Shown: piece after piece, positions 29,243-38,510 of the stretch
Position numbering within the stretch: position 1 is the first letter of the stretch
Layout of the letters: each line of letters begins with the position of its first letter
Assembly (NCBI GenBank): GCA_013001905.1
Contig: JABDLC010000117.1
Coordinates: 1 to 64,000, forward strand
Length of the DNA: 64,000 nt
Origin: Gammaproteobacteria bacterium
GTDB lineage: Bacteria; Pseudomonadota; Gammaproteobacteria; Steroidobacterales; GCA-2729495
Reading direction: 5' to 3'
Program-made: the position numbers and the translations under genes
The notes under the pieces: model-generated
The model's database searches: none
What the model saw: the letters and a program-made list of their open reading frames with translations, nothing else
What the model was told of the DNA's origin: nothing

Positions 29243-29356
29243 CTTCCTTGAACCTATCCTCGCCGTTACGCTTCCGTTAAGCTTTGAAATCCGGCGACAT
29301 GAGGCCAGCTCTCGTGAGGTTAACCGAGCGAGTCAAGCCAGACAACCTGCCACGTC

Positions 29357-30931
29357 ATGACTGAAAAAATCATCCCACTAATTTATGTTCTGGCGCTCGG
29401 ATTCGTCGCCTACCGGCTGGTCAATGCAACATTTCCGGAAGACCAGCAGCTTGGCCCGCGGCAGATCGCCTTTTTCATAATCCTGAACGTCACCGGCTTC
29501 CTGATCACAGCGTTGCTGCCTGCGCCCTACGCCGTGTTCATGATTGTCACAATTCTGAGCATACTGATACTTGCACCGGTGGAACCGGTCATGCGTATCG
29601 CGATCTTCATGTTTTTGTGCCCGCTCATGCCATCGCTCAATTACGATTTATATATGGGCGTCCCGCTGATCTGGATGAACTGGCCACGCGTGTTAATCAT
29701 TGTGATCCTGATGCCTATGCTGGTCGGGGCGTTCCGGCATAAGTCCCCAATGCACTATCCGCTCGACAAGTTCGTATGGGCGTATTTTCTGCTCTGCGTC
29801 GTTATAGCGTTCCGGGACACCAGCTTCACCAATGGCTTGCGGGGCACTACCTATCTGGTCATTGATATTGTAGCGCCGTATTTTGTGTTCACCCGATATC
29901 TAAACAGCTTCGCTGATATCCGCAAAGTACTGTTCGCGCTGCTCAGCTCCCTCGTGTTTGCGGGGCTGGTCAATATCTTTGAAACGGCGCGAACCTGGCT
30001 GGTGTTCCAGCAGCTGACGCTGAACGTAAACGGGGTGCGCTTTACGTCAATTCAGCGACTGGGCTTGTTGCGTGCCACCGGCCCCTTTGATGTGCCATCC
30101 CGGTCTGCGTTCGCGCTTGTGACAGGCATCGGTCTGTGCTGGGCACTGGCGCCCTATATCAAGAAGCGCGCGCTACTGGGCGCAATGGTCGCAATTCTGG
30201 CCGTTGGCCTTTTCGTTACCTTTTCGCGCGGTAACTGGATCGGAGCAGCCGTCATTGGCTCCTGTTACCTGCTAACAGTCAATCGCAAAAAGTTTCTCAA
30301 GTATGGCGCGACACTCGCGGTATGTCTGACTGCCTTGTCATTTACCGAGGCAGGCAAAGAGGTCTATAGCGTGCTGCCATTTGTCGGGGCGGAAGAAAGC
30401 GAGGCAGCCGGCACCGTCGGTTACCGCGCCATACTGCTTGAAACCTCTATTCGGGTTGCGGCGGAGAATCCGTGGTTTGGCTCAACGACGTTTCACAATC
30501 ATCCGGACATGAATGCAATACGGCAGTCGTCCGGCTTGCTAGACCTCGTCAATCACTACCTGATCGTAGTGCTGAACTATGGTTATGTGGGCCTGGCCGC
30601 CTTCGTGTCAATATTTGCGTGCGTGCTGCTGCGACTCCGCCGTGCACTGAAAAAGTCGCGCAAAATATCCGAACATCAGCGAGTCTTCTGCCGCGCGATC
30701 ATGTTCACTATCGTCGGTTTGCTGGTCGCGATCACCACCACCAGCGCATTCGGGCGGGTCGGCCTGATCTTGTGGGCACTGGCGGCGATTAGTGCTGTTG
30801 CCACAGGACTATTGCTGGACAAGGGTAGGGATAGTGCAAGCGTTCGCACCGGACACCCTGCCAGCGCGTTTCCCCGCCAAGCGTTTGGCGCGCCATCAAC
30901 CGGCGGCGCGCCGGAACACAACCGCAGATGA
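29357..30931 (+). CDS. O-antigen ligase/Wzy-like polymerase family membrane protein
   Basis: About 10 TM segments; AAENPWFGSTTFHNHPDMN and LLDLVNHYLIVVLNYGYVGLAAFVSIF, typical of the Wzy_C/O-antigen ligase family. Confidence 0.82.
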   Translation: MTEKIIPLIYVLALGFVAYRLVNATFPEDQQLGPRQIAFFIILNVTGFLITALLPAPYAVFMIVTILSILILAPVEPVMRIAIFMFLCPLMPSLNYDLYMGVPLIWMNWPRVLIIVILMPMLVGAFRHKSPMHYPLDKFVWAYFLLCVVIAFRDTSFTNGLRGTTYLVIDIVAPYFVFTRYLNSFADIRKVLFALLSSLVFAGLVNIFETARTWLVFQQLTLNVNGVRFTSIQRLGLLRATGPFDVPSRSAFALVTGIGLCWALAPYIKKRALLGAMVAILAVGLFVTFSRGNWIGAAVIGSCYLLTVNRKKFLKYGATLAVCLTALSFTEAGKEVYSVLPFVGAEESEAAGTVGYRAILLETSIRVAAENPWFGSTTFHNHPDMNAIRQSSGLLDLVNHYLIVVLNYGYVGLAAFVSIFACVLLRLRRALKKSRKISEHQRVFCRAIMFTIVGLLVAITTTSAFGRVGLILWALAAISAVATGLLLDKGRDSASVRTGHPASAFPRQAFGAPSTGGAPEHNRR

Positions 30932-31250
30932 TGGCGAATCCAGCGATCAGGCCGGCCGCACTAAACAAAATTGCGCAAAACACCGAGAGCTAACTTTTTC
31001 CTGTCAACGGACTCAACAGTAACGCTGCTTATGACAAGAGAATCGGCGGGGATATGTTAAACCTGCAGGCTTATCTGTGATGCGATTCTCATAACCGAAA
31101 CGTCACTATAAATTCGTGCCTGTCGGCTATAGACAGCCTGCTGACCCCATTGCTTAATGAGTCCTGACAGGCACATCGGCATCAGCACGAAAAATGATGC
31201 CAAAACCCGACACTCGGGGGTGCGGTTACAGATAACTGTAAAGAGACGAG

Positions 31251-31345
31251 GTCACTGTAAAGGGCAAACTCACCGAAAGGTGAGGACGCAAAGCCACCGG
31301 TCTAACGAATCCAAATGGATTTCAGGACAGCGGAGCTGCCAGAAG
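31251..31345 (+). ncRNA. c-di-GMP-I (GEMM-I) riboswitch aptamer
   Basis: AGGGCAAACTCACCGAAAGGTGAGGACGCAAAGCCACCGGTCTAACGAATCCAAATGGATTTCAGGACAGCGGAGCTGCC: P2 hairpin CTCACC-GAAA-GGTGAG, invariant GGACGCAAAGCC, and an AGGacAGCGGaGcTgCC 3' part matching the GEMM-I/Vc2 architecture. Confidence 0.93.
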
Positions 31346-31473
31346 CCGAAACTGTAAACCCTGCGGGGGCAGCAGTGTTCAGCGCGTCCGATCCTACGCC
31401 GGCAGGCATAATGCCTGACATACGGCACCCGAGTTTGACCTTTCCTGGCCCATTTGCGGAGCGAGGTTCGGTC

Positions 31474-33312
31474 ATGGCGTTGTGGAACACACCACACCCT
31501 TTTTACGGCAAAACACTGTTGGTGACGGTGTTCCTGATACTGGCGGGTTGCGGCGTCAGCGAGAGTGATGAGGTCGCGCAGGATGCCAATACAGTTGAGT
31601 CCTCATCGGACAGCTCCGAAACGGGCAGCAGTGGCGGCAGCTCCGGCGGTACCGAGATCGACAACCGGGTTACCGGCAGCATCGGCGACGGCCCGATCGT
31701 CGGCGCAAGACTCCGCGTAACCACTCGTACTGGCGAGCTGCTCAATGAAACCACGATCAGCACCGCCGACTTCGACACCACAATTCGCACCAGAGGCAAC
31801 AGTTACCCACTAAGCTTCTGGGCCGATCAGGGCACGGACCTCGTCACCGGTCTGGAGCCGGACTTCACCTTACTCTCTGTCGTACGCAATCCTTCCGAGC
31901 GCACCATTAGTAATGTCAATCCGTTCTCGACACTTATTTACCGGACCGCGGGAAACAGCGGTGCCGTGCCGGCAAGTGAGGTCGAAGCAGCGCGCCAGGC
32001 AGTACTGACACGCTATAGCTTCGGCCTTGATACCAGCGTTTTCGCTGACCCGATCACAACCGAAGTCACTGACAACAATATTCACTACATTGTAAAAGCC
32101 AGCGAAACACTGGGTGAAATGATCCGTCGCACGCGTGACGCGCTGCTGGCAACGGGTGCTAATGCCGATGGCGATGACGTCGTCAGCGCGCTGGCAGCAG
32201 ATCTGACTGACGGATGGATCGATGGTGTCGGGGAATCCGGCACAGACGCGCGGATTGCAGCCATTGCCAATACCGCCAGCGCGGCCGTGTTGCTGGAAGC
32301 GATGAGCAATCAGCTGCAGGTCAATGACACTGATTCCATGTCAGCGATGGACCTCGCCATCGCGCAGGTGCGCCCGAATGCGCCGGCCACATCAAACACA
32401 GCGAATATCCCGGTCACCGCTACGGCACGCGAGCAGCTTACCCGCAGCCTCTGGGCAGCCTATGTCGTCACGGCGGACAGCCGTATTTTTGACACGATCA
32501 CCGCAGTCGAAAGTATGTCGGGCGAGATACAGCCCGGCCAGCTCGCGGCCGCTCTGCCGGCAGGTGTGCACAGTGTGTTGCGTCAGGCGACTGTCGGCAG
32601 CGCCTACGTCGACGAGTTCACTGTGGAAACCATTAATGCGCAGGCGAGTGATGTCGGCGCCCCGCTACCACCGCCGCCTGCACCCCCGGAGCCGCAGCCT
32701 GAACCCGAGCCTCAGCCTGAACCCGAACCTCAGCCTGAACCGGAGCCGGAGCCGGAGCCGGAGCCGCAGAATACCGCGCCGACCATCTCGGGCACACCGG
32801 ACACTTCATTACTGGTGGGTGCGGCCTGGAGTTTTACCCCGAATGCGCAGGATGCTGATGGCGACAACCTGAACTTTTCTGTGACCGGTGCGCCTGCCTG
32901 GATGTCTTTCAACAGCGGCACAGGCCGCCTGTCAGGGACACCTGCTGTCGGCAACGCAGGCGCCTACCCCGGCATTCGCATATCGGTTAGCGACGGTGAG
33001 GCGACAGCCGCGCTGCCGGCCTTCACGGTAACCGTGAATGAACCGCAACCGGTCACCGGCTCAGCAACACTGACCTGGGCGCCGCCCACACAGGACGAGG
33101 ACGGGTCTCTGATCGGCTCCATCAATGCCTACCGTATTTACTTCGGTCGTAATGCATCTGATCTCGATCAGGTCGTCACCATCTCAGGCGGGCTGACAGC
33201 GTTTGTGCTCGACAATCTCGAGCTGGGCACCTGGTATTTCGCAATCTCCGCCGTGGACGGTCTGGGCGCGGAAGGCGGCCGCACGGATACAGTCAGCAAG
33301 ACCATTCTGTAG
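31474..33312 (+). CDS. Secreted lipoprotein with Pro/Glu linker, putative Ig-like and Fn3-like domains
   Basis: Lipobox FLILAGCG; (PQPEPEPEP)n linker; APTISGTPDTSLLVGAAWSFTPNAQDADGDNLNFSVTGAPAWMSFNSGTGRLSGTP; C-terminal TWAPPTQDEDG...AYRIYFG. ATG 31474 with GGAGCGAGG upstream; the ORF start at 31315 lies inside the riboswitch. Confidence 0.8.
   Translation: MALWNTPHPFYGKTLLVTVFLILAGCGVSESDEVAQDANTVESSSDSSETGSSGGSSGGTEIDNRVTGSIGDGPIVGARLRVTTRTGELLNETTISTADFDTTIRTRGNSYPLSFWADQGTDLVTGLEPDFTLLSVVRNPSERTISNVNPFSTLIYRTAGNSGAVPASEVEAARQAVLTRYSFGLDTSVFADPITTEVTDNNIHYIVKASETLGEMIRRTRDALLATGANADGDDVVSALAADLTDGWIDGVGESGTDARIAAIANTASAAVLLEAMSNQLQVNDTDSMSAMDLAIAQVRPNAPATSNTANIPVTATAREQLTRSLWAAYVVTADSRIFDTITAVESMSGEIQPGQLAAALPAGVHSVLRQATVGSAYVDEFTVETINAQASDVGAPLPPPPAPPEPQPEPEPQPEPEPQPEPEPEPEPEPQNTAPTISGTPDTSLLVGAAWSFTPNAQDADGDNLNFSVTGAPAWMSFNSGTGRLSGTPAVGNAGAYPGIRISVSDGEATAALPAFTVTVNEPQPVTGSATLTWAPPTQDEDGSLIGSINAYRIYFGRNASDLDQVVTISGGLTAFVLDNLELGTWYFAISAVDGLGAEGGRTDTVSKTIL
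32689..32766 (+). repeat. In-frame low-complexity repeat encoding Pro-Gln/Glu-Pro-Glu linker
   Basis: Repeated GAGCCGCAGCCTGAACCCGAGCCTCAGCCTGAACCC... then (GAGCCG)n; encodes EPQPEPEPQPEPEPQPEPEPEPEPEP. Confidence 0.9.
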
Positions 33313-33653
33313 CAAACTACAAACCGCAGATCCGGAATCACCACATCCGGAGAAAACCTATAGCCGGGCGCTGTGAGGCGTTCCGGCTTGTTTAGTTGCG
33401 GCGCAATGCGCAGTCTCGCGCAGAGCAGAAAAATGTACCGGCGGCAGATGAGTCGCAGCAGCCCTGCAGCAATCCTACCCAACTCGCTGATTGTGCGCCC
33501 TTCGCCGGCCAACACTGCGACGCCGCAGGTGCTCCATCCCACGCGGCTGACGCCGCAGTCTTGCCAGCGCGTCCGGTGTCTGTAACATAAGGCGCTGAAA
33601 CGTCGGGTCGTGAAGGATCGCGACCTCACCTCCACTCAGCAAGGGACTGCCTC

Positions 33654-34397
33654 GTGTATACACACGTTCTCCGAATTGGCGCACTCGCCGCCGCACTTCT
33701 TTTTGTCGCTGGATGTAACGACGGCAAAAACAGCAGCAGCTCCGTGAACAGCATCTCATTGCCGCCGGACGACAGCAGCGCCGACGCGCCGGCCGCAGCA
33801 CCGGCTGAAGAGCCGGCCGGCCGAAGAGACGCAGACCGTCGCCCGGTGACTGTTAATCAGCCGCCCGAGATCACAGGCGACGCGCCTGTTCAGGCCACCG
33901 TAGGGCAACCCTGGGCTTTTGAACCCGATATGAGTGATGCCGACGGTGACACGCTCACCGTATCGGCGAGCAATCTGCCTGGTTGGCTCACTCTTGATTC
34001 AACAACCGGTCAAATTGCCGGCACACCAACCGCCGCCGACGTGCAGTCGTGGACCGGTATCAGTTTGAGTGTCACGGATGGCAATGCGAGCGTCAGTCTG
34101 CCAACTTTTACGATAGCGGTTGTACCTGCCAACGCTGCCACCGGCAGCGCAACACTTAGCTGGCTGCCGCCAACGGTAACGACAGACGGTGAACCCATCG
34201 GTGAACTGGCCGGCTACCGGTTGCTGTACGGTCAAAACTCTCTCGACTACACCCAGACGATCGAGATCGACAACCCCGGCATTACCCGCTATATGATTGA
34301 GGGCCTGACCGCCGGCAACTGGTATTTTGCCATTCAGACAATTGACGGCAATGGCATTCTCAGTCTGCCGTCAGCGGAAGCGCAAAAAACGATCTGA
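33654..34397 (+). CDS. Lipoprotein with putative Ig-like and Fn3-like domains, paralogous to the preceding gene product
   Basis: GTG start; LLFVAGCND lipobox; PPEITGDAPVQATVGQPWAFEPDMSDADGDTLTVSASNLPGWLTLDSTTGQIAGTP; ATLSWLPPTVTTDGEPIGELAGYRLLYG. Confidence 0.78.
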   Translation: MYTHVLRIGALAAALLFVAGCNDGKNSSSSVNSISLPPDDSSADAPAAAPAEEPAGRRDADRRPVTVNQPPEITGDAPVQATVGQPWAFEPDMSDADGDTLTVSASNLPGWLTLDSTTGQIAGTPTAADVQSWTGISLSVTDGNASVSLPTFTIAVVPANAATGSATLSWLPPTVTTDGEPIGELAGYRLLYGQNSLDYTQTIEIDNPGITRYMIEGLTAGNWYFAIQTIDGNGILSLPSAEAQKTI

Positions 34398-34657
34398 GCG
34401 GAGCTGCCCGGCTCACGCCAATGACAGCGGCAGGGTGCGGCTCCAGCGGCCCCTGCGCTGCTCCACACACTGAACGCAAACCAAAAACACTCATTTCTGC
34501 GGAATTTGCATCGCAGCACAGCGCATAAAATGCGAACATCATCACAGTTTTTGACGACGCGCTGCGGTAGATTACTTGTAATTGCGTCTGTTCGCATTTG
34601 GGGCAAAAACAACAATAATTTCTGTCCTGTGAGGGACAACGACAGGGGAGCGCGACG

Positions 34658-36088
34658 GTGTCTGCCGGCACGTCGCCAGCCATGAACGAACCTTTTTATG
34701 TCCGTAACAGTCTGTGGGTCGCCTTTGTGGCCCTGCTGCAGGTGATTACACCGGCTGTGGTAGTGGTAGCCGTGCTGTATGCGCTCACGCAGACGTACGG
34801 AGAAGACTTCGATCGCTATTATCGGGCACTCGCGTTTTTGGTCGGCACGCTGAGCCTGATCATATTGCCGGTAAGCTCTAACGACAAGCCGTTGCTGATC
34901 ACACGACTGCTCAGCATCATCTTTCAGCTTTCGCTGCGCTGGGTTGCCATCCTCGCGATTGTCATCATCGCCGCCTACATTACGGATTTCAGCGCAGAGT
35001 ATTCCGCACGGGTAATGATTTCGTGGGCGGTAGTAACGCCCATACTGGTCATCCCGGCGATGACCATTCTGCAGAAAATTCGCCGCAATATAACGCTCTC
35101 CAACGCCAACGTGCGATCTGCCGTGTTTGCCGGTTTCACCTCGAACAGTTTCGGGCTGGCTGAAAAACTCACGGCGAATCCGGAGATGTGCAAACGGGTG
35201 CTGGGGTTTTTCGACGACCGCAGCACCGAACGGTTGGGTCCGATGGGGCAGTACGAACTGCTGGGTCAGTTGAGCGACCTCTGTGACTACGTCAAAGCCA
35301 ACAATGTCGACGTCATTTTTATCGCGCTGCCTATCCCGCACGTTGAACGCGTCGTGAAAATGCTCGATGAACTGCAGGATTCCACCGCATCGGTTTATTA
35401 CGTGCCGGACCTGTTTGCATTTGATCTGACGCAGTCACAGGGTGGCGAAATTCTCGGGAGCCCGGTGATCACGCTCTGCGAGTCACCGTTTTACGGTTTT
35501 CGCGGGGTGCTGAAGCGTGTGACCGACGTGATGCTCGCGCTGGTCGGTCTGGTGGTCGCGCTGCCCATACTGCTGGTGCTGGCACTGCTGATAAGACTCA
35601 CTTCCCCAGGCCCTGTTATCTTTAAACAGCGACGCTATGGTCTCGATGGCCGCCAGATCACGGTGTACAAATTTCGCTCGATGTACGTTACCGAAGACGG
35701 TGAAGCTCTGGTTCAGGCATCGCGCAATGACCCACGAATCACGCCCGTCGGTCGATTACTGCGCCGTTTCTCGCTCGACGAACTGCCGCAGCTCATTAAC
35801 GTGCTGCAGGGCCGGATGAGCATGGTAGGACCACGGCCGCATGCGATTGCGCACAACGAAGAGTATCGCGGCCTTATAAAGGGCTACATGCTCCGGCATA
35901 AGGTACTGCCGGGTATTACCGGCCTTGCTCAGATCAATGGCTGTCGGGGTGAAACCAAGTCTGTCGAAGACATGGAAGCGCGCATCATGTACGACCTGGA
36001 ATACGTGCGCAACTGGACCCCGCTCGCAGACCTGAAGATTCTTTTGATGACGGTCGTGCGTATTTTCTACGACAACAAAGCTTACTAG
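34658..36088 (+). CDS. Undecaprenyl-phosphate sugar phosphotransferase (exopolysaccharide polyprenyl glycosylphosphotransferase)
   Basis: N-terminal TMs, then KRVTDVMLALVGLVVALPILLVLALLIRLTSPGPVIFKQRRYGLDGRQITVYKFRSM and RFSLDELPQLINVLQGRMSMVGPRPHA; GTG start with GGGGAG upstream. Confidence 0.95.
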   Translation: MSAGTSPAMNEPFYVRNSLWVAFVALLQVITPAVVVVAVLYALTQTYGEDFDRYYRALAFLVGTLSLIILPVSSNDKPLLITRLLSIIFQLSLRWVAILAIVIIAAYITDFSAEYSARVMISWAVVTPILVIPAMTILQKIRRNITLSNANVRSAVFAGFTSNSFGLAEKLTANPEMCKRVLGFFDDRSTERLGPMGQYELLGQLSDLCDYVKANNVDVIFIALPIPHVERVVKMLDELQDSTASVYYVPDLFAFDLTQSQGGEILGSPVITLCESPFYGFRGVLKRVTDVMLALVGLVVALPILLVLALLIRLTSPGPVIFKQRRYGLDGRQITVYKFRSMYVTEDGEALVQASRNDPRITPVGRLLRRFSLDELPQLINVLQGRMSMVGPRPHAIAHNEEYRGLIKGYMLRHKVLPGITGLAQINGCRGETKSVEDMEARIMYDLEYVRNWTPLADLKILLMTVVRIFYDNKAY

Positions 36089-36124
36089 CCCTACTGTTGC
36101 CGCCTGACCCGCGGGCCGCCGAGT

Positions 36125-37546
36125 CTAGCGACGGGAATCGAGCTCGTTTTCGCCGAAGCGCGCTATCAGGAACAGCGAAATCAGATTGGCATCATATTCT
36201 GCCGAGACGTCTGAATCACGCTGCAACCGACTAAGCCGTAATTCCGCAGCGAACACATTTGTGATCTGGCGTCGCGCCCGAATAGTCAGATCAATGTACT
36301 TGTCTTCACGCCCTGTTTCAAAGTCACGCAGCTCGTAATTGAATAGAGTACCTATGGTAGTTCGTGTCGCAGCATTCCAGTCATAGGAAACCGACAGGCC
36401 AGCACTCTCTTCCTCGCCCGCCATCATGTCCAGAAATTCACGCCGATCCGAGTAAACGCGAGCGGTAATCACTGAGCGCGCCAACTGGTAACTCGCCAGA
36501 CCGGACAGCCGTTTTTGCAGAAAGGGCCGGGTATCGAGCGAGCCGAGATCAATCGTCGGGAAGCCCGGCAAAAACAAATCATCATTGCCGAGAACACCCG
36601 TGGATGTAGTCGGGTTTTCTTCGTATTCAAAGCTCAGTTCGCCGCGTGAACCGCGACGCACCCATGAGGCTTCCCAGGCGCTGCCGTAAAAGCGATCACC
36701 ACCGCGAATCTCAAGACTCTGCAGATCGCTCGGCTCCCAGCGAAACCCGAGAAACCAGACAGACTCATCCAGGCCGCCCTGACTAATGTCTTCAAGAGCA
36801 TCAGATTCCTGCCCGATCACACCGAGGAGCCGGACACGCGGACCAACCGGCACGCCGAGCTCGAACTTTGCCTGATCAAATTCAAACGTCTCGCCGGTTT
36901 CGAAATCTGTTTCTGTGTGGCTGCCGCGCAGGTCCCAGCTGATACCTGCTGCACTTTCCGGGCTACCGATCGCGGCGACAAATTCCACATTATCGGAATC
37001 AACCGGCACCAACGAGACGCCGGGGTCGGTGTTGCGGTACCTCACATCATACGCAGTCACCCGAACCAGGCTTTCCGCGAAACTGCCCCAGCTCCCGATG
37101 TGATAAGGACTGACACCAAAAATCGCGAAGTCCGTACGATTGTCGGTCGTGAAAAAGTTGCTGAATGCAGCACGCCCCTCCGTATCGACATTCTGCTGGT
37201 CGTAACGACCGAAAATATCGATGAAACCGGAGTCAGGCAGCGCTTCGATAGTGCCCAGTGCGCGGGCCAGGTTGAACTCCTCATCAAGATTGCCGTTGTC
37301 ATCGAAGCGCAAAATCTGCATTTCGTAGTCGGCTTCAAGCGTTGCGCGGGGTGCTTCGACCGTCAGGCCGAGACCCGGGCGGAGTTCGGTTATCCACTCG
37401 GACTCTTCCCGACCAGGCTCGCCCAAGCCAACGTTATTGGTATAGGACTGACCCAGCTCAACGCGGGGCCGGAAATCCCAGTCTGCGGCCAGAATTGCGC
37501 CGGCAGGGAGCAGGCACGCAGCAACCCCGCTGAGCAGCCGGAGCAT
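36125..37546 (-). CDS. Outer-membrane beta-barrel protein of PEP-CTERM/EPS locus type
   Basis: Signal peptide MLRLLSGVAACLLPAGAILAADWDFRPRVELGQSYTNNVGLG; alternating beta-strand pattern; resembles the TIGR03016 type; start trimmed to remove overlap with the kinase gene. Confidence 0.72.
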   Translation of the reverse strand: MLRLLSGVAACLLPAGAILAADWDFRPRVELGQSYTNNVGLGEPGREESEWITELRPGLGLTVEAPRATLEADYEMQILRFDDNGNLDEEFNLARALGTIEALPDSGFIDIFGRYDQQNVDTEGRAAFSNFFTTDNRTDFAIFGVSPYHIGSWGSFAESLVRVTAYDVRYRNTDPGVSLVPVDSDNVEFVAAIGSPESAAGISWDLRGSHTETDFETGETFEFDQAKFELGVPVGPRVRLLGVIGQESDALEDISQGGLDESVWFLGFRWEPSDLQSLEIRGGDRFYGSAWEASWVRRGSRGELSFEYEENPTTSTGVLGNDDLFLPGFPTIDLGSLDTRPFLQKRLSGLASYQLARSVITARVYSDRREFLDMMAGEEESAGLSVSYDWNAATRTTIGTLFNYELRDFETGREDKYIDLTIRARRQITNVFAAELRLSRLQRDSDVSAEYDANLISLFLIARFGENELDSRR

Positions 37547-37550
37547 CGGC

Positions 37551-38510
37551 TCAGTCCCGCCTGCGCTTGCTACCGTAGTCGCTCTTGTAGTCACTACCGG
37601 AAGCTCTTTTATCTGCGTGTCGACCATAACCGTAACCTCCATAATAGTAACCACCGATAAACGGTTGCCGACTCTTGTTAAGAATCGCATTGATCGGTTT
37701 GTTCGGGTCGAGTTGACTGAGCGCTGCGCGCACTTCGTCGCGGGGCGTCGTGTTTTCTGCAACAACCAAAGCGATCTGGCCGACTGCCTGTGCAATCGCC
37801 TGAGCCTCGGTTGTTGCCAATATTGGCGGCGAATCAAACAGGATGATCCGGTCAGAGTAACGGCCCGACAATTCCTTGCAGAGGTCACGCATACGGCCAC
37901 TGGCGAGCAATTCCGTGGTGTAGTCCGACCAGCGACCGGCCGGCAGCAGCACCAGCCCCGGAATATCTGTGTGAATCAATAACTTATCGAGAGGTATCTG
38001 ATCATCGTCCAGTGCGTCCAGCAAACCGGGCTGATCGGCAACACCGAACAAACGGCTGATGTGCGGTTTCGCCACGTCACCGTCGACCAGCAACACGGTG
38101 CGATCACGTTCAGCCGCGAGGCTAAGCGCAAGGTTGATGCAGGTGTGAGTTTTCCCTTCGCCCGATACCGCGCTGCTTACCAGAATAAGATTACCGTCTT
38201 CGACAGCCGGAACGCCGATGCCGAAAGCATTGGCAATCAGCGGCCGCTTAATCAGTCGATATTCATCCGCGAGCTGGCGCTGGTATTTCTCCGGCGCGAG
38301 AAAACCTTCGTCTGTCAGGCGCTGCCGCTCTACTGCGATGATGCGGTCAGGCGCAACATTGTCTTGCGCAGCAATTGCGACAACTGCAGCGTCGTCGCCA
38401 TCGGCGTTGTCACGAATCTCGCCAAGGGGCACCAACTTTTCCTGCTGGCCTTTCAAGCGGCTGAGTGCTTTCTCAACAAAGCTCACGTTATCGTCCTGTT
38501 TTACACTCAC
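37551..38510 (-). CDS. Tyrosine-protein kinase (BY-kinase, CpsD/CapB-like, EPS/PEP-CTERM locus type)
   Basis: LVSSAVSGEGKTHTCINLALSLA Walker A, VLLVDGDVAKPHI, IILFDSPPIL; Tyr-rich C-terminal tail GGYYYGGYGYGRH... Confidence 0.9.
   Translation of the reverse strand: MSVKQDDNVSFVEKALSRLKGQQEKLVPLGEIRDNADGDDAAVVAIAAQDNVAPDRIIAVERQRLTDEGFLAPEKYQRQLADEYRLIKRPLIANAFGIGVPAVEDGNLILVSSAVSGEGKTHTCINLALSLAAERDRTVLLVDGDVAKPHISRLFGVADQPGLLDALDDDQIPLDKLLIHTDIPGLVLLPAGRWSDYTTELLASGRMRDLCKELSGRYSDRIILFDSPPILATTEAQAIAQAVGQIALVVAENTTPRDEVRAALSQLDPNKPINAILNKSRQPFIGGYYYGGYGYGRHADKRASGSDYKSDYGSKRRRD

Noticed and set aside
31315-31473. N-terminal extension of the 665-aa ORF
   Set aside because: The extension begins inside the GEMM-I aptamer; ATG 31474 has a good Shine-Dalgarno and leads straight into a lipoprotein signal.
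32689-32766. Tandem repeat considered as CRISPR or VNTR
   Set aside because: In-frame hexa/nonanucleotide-like coding repeat for a Pro/Glu linker without unique spacers.
34334-35341. 335-aa minus-strand ORF opposite the lipoprotein/phosphotransferase region
   Set aside because: Antisense to a clear polyprenyl glycosylphosphotransferase; low-information composition; typical high-GC shadow ORF.
37547-37900. N-terminal extension of the 591-aa minus-strand ORF
   Set aside because: It overlaps the BY-kinase C-terminus out of frame; the internal Met at 37546 starts a good signal peptide.
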